From: JAWPNA01 sp045402695
GTDB lineage: Bacteria; Acidobacteriota; Polarisedimenticolia; JACPZX01; DASXTC01
NCBI GenBank assembly: GCA_045402695.1
Contig: JAWPNA010000472.1
Span: 1 to 9,539 of the forward strand
DNA length: 9,539 nucleotides
Direction of reading: 5' to 3'
Under the pieces are notes generated by a model. It was not told the origin of the DNA. It did not search any database and saw only the letters and a list, made by a program, of their open reading frames with translations. The translations under genes were made by a program, and so were the position numbers. Positions 6,298-9,539 of the stretch are shown here, piece by piece. How positions within the stretch are numbered: the stretch's first letter is position 1; each line of letters opens with the position of its first letter.

Positions 6298-6305
6298 TGA
6301 AGATA

Positions 6306-6310
6306 CTCCC
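6306..6310 (-). promoter_or_regulatory. Shine-Dalgarno site deciding the DUF885 start
   Basis: On the minus strand GGGAG is followed by 8 nt and then GTG (6297-6295). This sets the start outside the neighbouring tRNA gene. Confidence 0.65.
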
Positions 6311-6320
6311 GTCAGGCGTG

Positions 6321-6412
6321 TGGCGGAGAGGGTGGGATTCGAACCCACGTAGGGCTTTAGGCCCTAACCCGCTTTCGAGGCGGGCCCGTTGCGACCACTT
6401 CGGTACCTCTCC
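6321..6412 (-). tRNA. tRNA-Ser (anticodon CGA)
   Basis: This 92-nt class II tRNA decodes UCG. The acceptor arms GGAGAGG (6412-6406) and CCTCTCC pair over 7 bp, followed by discriminator G and an encoded CCA (6323-6321). The D-stem is CCG/CGG, the anticodon stem CCCGC/GCGGG around the loop CTCGAAA with anticodon CGA at 6377-6375, then a long variable arm (TAGGGC ... GCCCTA) as expected for serine, and a T-arm GTGGG TTCGAAT CCCAC. All stems are intact. Confidence 0.97.
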
Positions 6413-6439
6413 GCTGATCTGGCAGTTTTCGGAGGCGTC

Positions 6440-6468
6440 AGTCTACCAGGGGGCCGTACGAGCGGCAA
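6440..6468 (-). promoter_or_regulatory. Likely promoter of tRNA-Ser
   Basis: On the minus strand TTGCCG (6468-6463, 4 of 6) and TAGACT (6445-6440, 4 of 6) are separated by 17 bp. The expected start near 6433 lies about 20 nt before the tRNA 5' end. It may also serve the DUF885 gene. Confidence 0.45.
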
Positions 6469-6475
6469 GGCCGCT
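6461..6475 (-). terminator. Compact hairpin after the flavoprotein gene
   Basis: AGCGGC and GCCGCT form a perfect 6-bp stem with a 3-nt loop, 25 nt after the flavoprotein stop, overlapping the -35 of the tRNA promoter. No T-run follows, so terminator function is weakly supported. Confidence 0.25.
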
Positions 6476-6499
6476 GTCTCGGACAATCTCAGGCGGTGG

Positions 6500-7771
6500 T
6501 CAGGTCCAGATCGAGATCCCCGCGACGTAGCCGCTCGCCCAGGCCCACTGGAAGTTGTGTCCGCCGATGCGGCCGTCCACATCGAGGATCTCCCCGCACA
6601 GACTCAGGCCCGGCTGCCGGCGCGATCGCATCGTGTCGAGGTGGATCTCAGACAGAGGCACACCGCCGGCGGTGACCTCGGCGTGCGTGAAGCCGCGGTG
6701 GCCCGCGACCGGCAAGGTCGTCTCGACCAGCAGACAGGCGAGCACCCTCCGGCGCTCCCGTCTGAGCCGGCAGCCGGGGACGGACGGGTCCACGCCGGCC
6801 TCGTCGCACAGAGCGCGCGCCAGCCGCTCGGGCAGGCGCCCGCGCAGCCACCGTCCCGGGCTGATCGCGCCCAGGCCCCGCAGCATCCCGTCGACAGACT
6901 CCATCGTCTCGCCGGGCAGCCAGTTCACCGTCAGTCTCGCTCCCGGGTCATCGGCCGCCGCGTCGATGAAGTGACGACTGATGTCGAGGGCGGCCGGGCC
7001 CGACACGCCGAAGTGCGCGCACAGGATCGAGTCGGTCAACGACGCGATCCTCCGGCCCGCGCCGGTCTTCGCCTCGATCGTCACGCGCGCGCTGACACCG
7101 CTCAGACCCCTGATGAAAGAACCCGCGGCCAGCGTGAGTGGCACCAGCGCGGGAAAGATGCGCGGCGTGGTCGTGTGGCCTAGGCTGCGCGCGATGTCGA
7201 AGCCATGCCCGTCCGATCCGCTCTTCGGAAGACTCCTGCCGCCCGTGGCCAGGATGATCTGCTTCGCGCGCAGCGCTCCCCATCGCGCCGCACCCTGGGC
7301 CGGCCCCCGGACCAGGAAGCCCTGCTTTTCGCGGAGCACGGCCTCCACCCGGCAGGGATGGCTCAGGCGCGCGCCCGCGCCGCGCGCCGCGGAAAGCAGC
7401 GCCTCAAGCACCGTGCCCGCGCGGCCAGTGGCTGGGAAGAGCTTGCCGGTTTCCTCGCGCGACAGTTCCACGCCCAGGTCTGCGAAAAACGCGATGGTGT
7501 CGGGCACGTCGAACCGGCGCAGCACCCTCCTGATCGCGGGGCGCGACGATCCGCAGAATGCGGTTTCATCCACTTGATCGTGGGTGACGTTGCAGCGGCC
7601 GCCCCCCGATACGAGGATCTTGGCGCCCAGCTTGCGGGCGGAGTCGAGCACCACGATGGAACGGCCAGTCGCCGCGCGGCCCGCGCATATTGCTGCCATC
7701 AGCCCAGCGGCTCCGGCGCCGATCACCGCGAGATCGACCGTGTCCATCCCGCCGGGCGCGGCACCGGTCAC
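6500..7771 (-). CDS. HI0933/BaiN family NAD(P)/FAD-dependent oxidoreductase
   Basis: A 423-residue flavoprotein of the HI0933 family (PF03486). The N-terminal FAD-binding motif GAGAAG is at 18-23, then KILVSGGGRCNVTH (51-64), LFPATGRA (111-118), the ATGGRSLPKSGSDGHG stretch (175-190), and the C-terminal flavin-contacting block with TAGGV and GEILDVDGRIGGHNFQWAW (393-411). Members are annotated as flavin reductases or dehydrogenases; the gut BaiN protein acts in bile acid 7-dehydroxylation, but most relatives have no proven substrate and nothing here suggests bile acids. The GTG start at 7771 overlaps the tadA stop as GTGA and has AGGG 7 nt upstream, implying coupled translation; the ATG at 7747 is the alternative and lacks a spaced ribosome site. 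Family is certain, substrate unknown. Confidence 0.9.
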   Translation of the reverse strand: MTGAAPGGMDTVDLAVIGAGAAGLMAAICAGRAATGRSIVVLDSARKLGAKILVSGGGRCNVTHDQVDETAFCGSSRPAIRRVLRRFDVPDTIAFFADLGVELSREETGKLFPATGRAGTVLEALLSAARGAGARLSHPCRVEAVLREKQGFLVRGPAQGAARWGALRAKQIILATGGRSLPKSGSDGHGFDIARSLGHTTTPRIFPALVPLTLAAGSFIRGLSGVSARVTIEAKTGAGRRIASLTDSILCAHFGVSGPAALDISRHFIDAAADDPGARLTVNWLPGETMESVDGMLRGLGAISPGRWLRGRLPERLARALCDEAGVDPSVPGCRLRRERRRVLACLLVETTLPVAGHRGFTHAEVTAGGVPLSEIHLDTMRSRRQPGLSLCGEILDVDGRIGGHNFQWAWASGYVAGISIWT

Positions 7772-8232
7772 CGTCGAGCCCTGAAGAACTCCGTCAGCAG
7801 CGCGGCTGCCTCCTTCTCGAGGACGCCGCCCGTGACGCGAAACCGGTGGTGCAGAAGGCCCGCGACCCCCCGGCTGCGGGACAGCGCTATCGCGCCGCGC
7901 TTGGGATCGGCCGCGCCGTACACGACGCGCCCCACGCGAGCCTGCACGATGGCGCCCAGACACAGCAGGCACGGTTCCAACGTCACGTACAGCGTCGTCC
8001 GAGCAAGCCTGTAGTTGCGCATCCTGCGGCCGGCTCGCCTCAACGCGACCACCTCGGCGTGCGCCGTGGGGTCGTGCCTCGCGATGGTGAGGTTGTGTCC
8101 GCGTCCGATGACGGTCGCGCGCTCGTCGGCCGACACCACCAGCGCGCCCACGGGGACTTCTCCCAGCCTCGCGGCGTGGCGCGCTTCCTTCAGGGCCTCT
8201 CTCATGAAGAGTGTGTCCTGGTTCTCCAGCAT
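7768..8232 (-). CDS. tadA: tRNA-specific adenosine deaminase TadA
   Basis: TadA deaminates A34 to inosine in the anticodon of tRNA-Arg(ACG), allowing it to read CGN codons. The 154 residues match the usual length. The zinc site is complete: HAE at 58-60 (H58, proton-shuttle E60) and EPCLLC at 86-91 (C88, C91), one residue offset from the E. coli enzyme. EVPVGALVV (25-33) and GRGHN (43-47) are typical. I start at the ATG at 8232 because MLENQDTLFMREALKEA aligns with known TadA N-termini; an ATG at 8286 adds 18 residues of unrelated sequence, and neither has a good Shine-Dalgarno site. It is the first gene of a minus-strand unit with the flavoprotein (4-bp overlap), divergent from the kinase gene. 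Confidence 0.93.
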   Translation of the reverse strand: MLENQDTLFMREALKEARHAARLGEVPVGALVVSADERATVIGRGHNLTIARHDPTAHAEVVALRRAGRRMRNYRLARTTLYVTLEPCLLCLGAIVQARVGRVVYGAADPKRGAIALSRSRGVAGLLHHRFRVTGGVLEKEAAALLTEFFRARR

Positions 8233-8274
8233 CGGAGGGCAACAGTACCACGCCCATTTCGTCGAGGGAACGCG

Positions 8275-8302
8275 TGAATAATGCATGCTAGGATCGGGTC
8301 AA
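8275..8302 (-). promoter_or_regulatory. Possible tadA promoter
   Basis: On the minus strand TTGACC (8302-8297, 5 of 6) is followed 16 bp later by TATTCA (8280-8275, 3 of 6). The distance to the tadA ATG is plausible, but the -10 is weak. The rest of the 98-bp divergent gap (8233-8330) shows no clear promoter for the kinase. Confidence 0.3.
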
Positions 8303-8330
8303 TGGTCCTGCCGATGGATGCCCTGATCCC

Positions 8331-9539
8331 ATGACGTGTCCCTCCTGCGGGAGGTCGAATCCTGAGGGCGCCGTCAACTGCGGCGCGTGCGGGGGGGAAC
8401 TCTCCGACAAGACTCGATCGGGGAGCCGCACCGAGTTCCCCACCGTCGCTCCCGGGACCGCATCCACGGACACCTCCGCCGGCGGGTCGGCATCCGCGGG
8501 CCGGATGGCCCCCGGCGCTCGGCTGGGCCCTCGCTACGAGATCCTCTCAATCCTGGGGCAGGGGGGCATGGGCGCCGTCTACAAGGCGCAGGACCTGGAG
8601 CTGAACCGCACCGTCGCGTTGAAGGTGATCCGGCCCGAGATGGCGTCTCGTCCCGAGGTGCTGGAGCGCTTCAAGCGAGAGATTCTCCTGGCGAGCCAGG
8701 TCACGCACAAGAACGTGCTGCGGATCCACGACCTGGGCGAGGCCGGCGACGTCAAATTCATCTCGATGCAGTATGTCGAGGGGACCAACCTGAAGCTGCT
8801 TCTCGAGAAGGAGGGTCCCCTGCCGGCCGAGCGTGCGCTGCCGCTGTTGAGGCAGATCGCCGAGGCGCTGCGGGCGGCACACGAAGCGGGGGTCGTCCAC
8901 CGCGATCTCAAGCCGCCGAACATCCTGCTGGACGGCGAGGGCACGGCGTACATCGCCGACTTTGGCATCTCCCGCTCGCTCGACACCGGCGGAACGATGA
9001 CCGATACCGGGATGCTCATCGGGACGATCGACTACATGTCCCCTGAGCAGGCACGCGGCGAGACCCCCGATCACCGCAGCGACATCTACTCGCTCGGAGT
9101 GATGATCTACGAAATCCTCACTGGACGCCTGCCGTTCGTGTCGACCGGCAGCACACTCTCCGTCCTGATGAAGCGGATCCACGAAGACGCACCTCCCGTG
9201 AAGCAATCGCGGCCGGAGGTGCCGGGATGGCTTTCCGGCATCGTCGCGCGGGCGATGCAGCGTGACGCGGCCGCGCGCTATCAGAGCGTCGACGAACTGC
9301 TGCGCGACCTGGATCGGCAGAAGGCCGCGGTGGCGTGGCGCCGGCTCGTGACGTGGAAGACCGCGGCGACTGCCGCGGCCGCGCTGGTGATCGCGCTGTC
9401 ATCGCTTGCGTACCTCCTTCGGGCGAAGGGTTCTGCTCCCTCGGCCGCGGCTCCTCCCTCGGTCTCGCTGGCCGTCTTCCCGTTCAAGAATGCCACGGGA
9501 GATTCCCATTATGACTGGGTGCGTACCGGCCTTCCCGAC
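8331..9539 (+). CDS. Receptor-type Ser/Thr protein kinase with zinc ribbon (3' end outside window)
   Basis: The frame is open from ATG 8331 to the last base, giving 403 residues and no stop. A short N-terminal zinc ribbon (C3, C6, C17, C20) and a Gly/Ser/Thr-rich linker (25-60) lead into a complete Hanks-type kinase domain (about 69-328): glycine loop GQGGMG (76-81), VALK with K98, helix-C E117, HRDLKPPN (190-197, catalytic D192), DFG (210-212) and MSPE (236-239). A hydrophobic segment (about 345-362) is a single transmembrane helix. Just beyond, SLAVFPFKNATGDSHYDWV (379-397) resembles the start of TolB/FlgO-like domains that often follow in such kinases, here probably outside the membrane. 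All catalytic residues are present, so it should be active. No in-frame start exists between the stop at 8289 and 8331; no strong ribosome site is seen. The signal sensed is unknown. Confidence 0.92.
   Translation, partial: MTCPSCGRSNPEGAVNCGACGGELSDKTRSGSRTEFPTVAPGTASTDTSAGGSASAGRMAPGARLGPRYEILSILGQGGMGAVYKAQDLELNRTVALKVIRPEMASRPEVLERFKREILLASQVTHKNVLRIHDLGEAGDVKFISMQYVEGTNLKLLLEKEGPLPAERALPLLRQIAEALRAAHEAGVVHRDLKPPNILLDGEGTAYIADFGISRSLDTGGTMTDTGMLIGTIDYMSPEQARGETPDHRSDIYSLGVMIYEILTGRLPFVSTGSTLSVLMKRIHEDAPPVKQSRPEVPGWLSGIVARAMQRDAAARYQSVDELLRDLDRQKAAVAWRRLVTWKTAATAAAALVIALSSLAYLLRAKGSAPSAAAPPSVSLAVFPFKNATGDSHYDWVRTGLPD

Noticed and set aside
4495..6300. Several long + strand frames opposite the DUF885 gene
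   Set aside because: They are mirror frames of a real minus-strand gene, rich in Arg/Leu/Glu/Val, with no family match.
6321..6412. tRNA-Ser as an integration site for a mobile element
   Set aside because: No integrase and no second copy of the tRNA 3' end was seen, and both sides carry ordinary housekeeping genes.
6389..8281. Plus-strand frames of 195-269 codons opposite the flavoprotein and tadA genes
   Set aside because: The minus strand carries complete signature motifs for both families; the + products are low-complexity Arg/Ala/Pro sequences.
8387..9206. Alternative frames on both strands within the kinase gene
   Set aside because: The frame from 8331 contains every kinase motif in order and stays open to the window end.

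Overview
The window is GC-rich bacterial chromosome with tightly packed housekeeping genes on both strands. It shows no transposase, integrase, phage gene or CRISPR array. A zinc-ribbon/transmembrane Ser/Thr kinase whose visible end opens a TolB-like outer domain, an RpoD with an acidic N-terminus, and GC-rich codon use fit a soil or sediment Gram-negative lineage such as Acidobacteriota or a neighbouring phylum. That placement is a guess from gene content.

Left part, + strand. The C-terminal two thirds of a glycerate kinase enters from the left edge (3-659). A 738-base stretch without a convincing gene follows. It holds a near-consensus sigma70 promoter (TTGACA, 17 bp, TATAGT at 841-869) with an A-tract just upstream. 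The promoter should produce a leader of about 520 nt that folds into several hairpins, passes through a C-rich, G-poor stretch and ends at the ribosome binding site of rpoD (1398-3011). The gene rho (about 3083-4450) follows 71 bp later. The primary sigma factor and the termination factor Rho therefore probably share one mRNA behind one long structured leader.

Middle and right part, - strand. Read in the direction of transcription the order is tadA (tRNA adenosine deaminase, 8232-7768), an HI0933/BaiN-type flavoprotein (7771-6500, overlapping the tadA stop by 4 bp), tRNA-Ser(CGA) with an encoded CCA end (6412-6321, with its own likely promoter), and a DUF885 zinc peptidase (6297-4525). The peptidase starts at a GTG 23 nt beyond the tRNA. 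It runs convergently into rho, and a small hairpin lies between the two stop codons.

Right edge, + strand. Divergent from tadA, a receptor-type serine/threonine kinase begins at 8331 and leaves the window at 9539 without a stop codon.

The most interesting part is the rpoD-rho unit. An 8-nt leader segment is perfectly complementary to the rpoD Shine-Dalgarno region and also takes part in a competing local hairpin. A rut-like stretch precedes and overlaps it. RpoD itself carries unusual residues where region 2.4 reads the -10 element. No new defence or mobile system was recognised.
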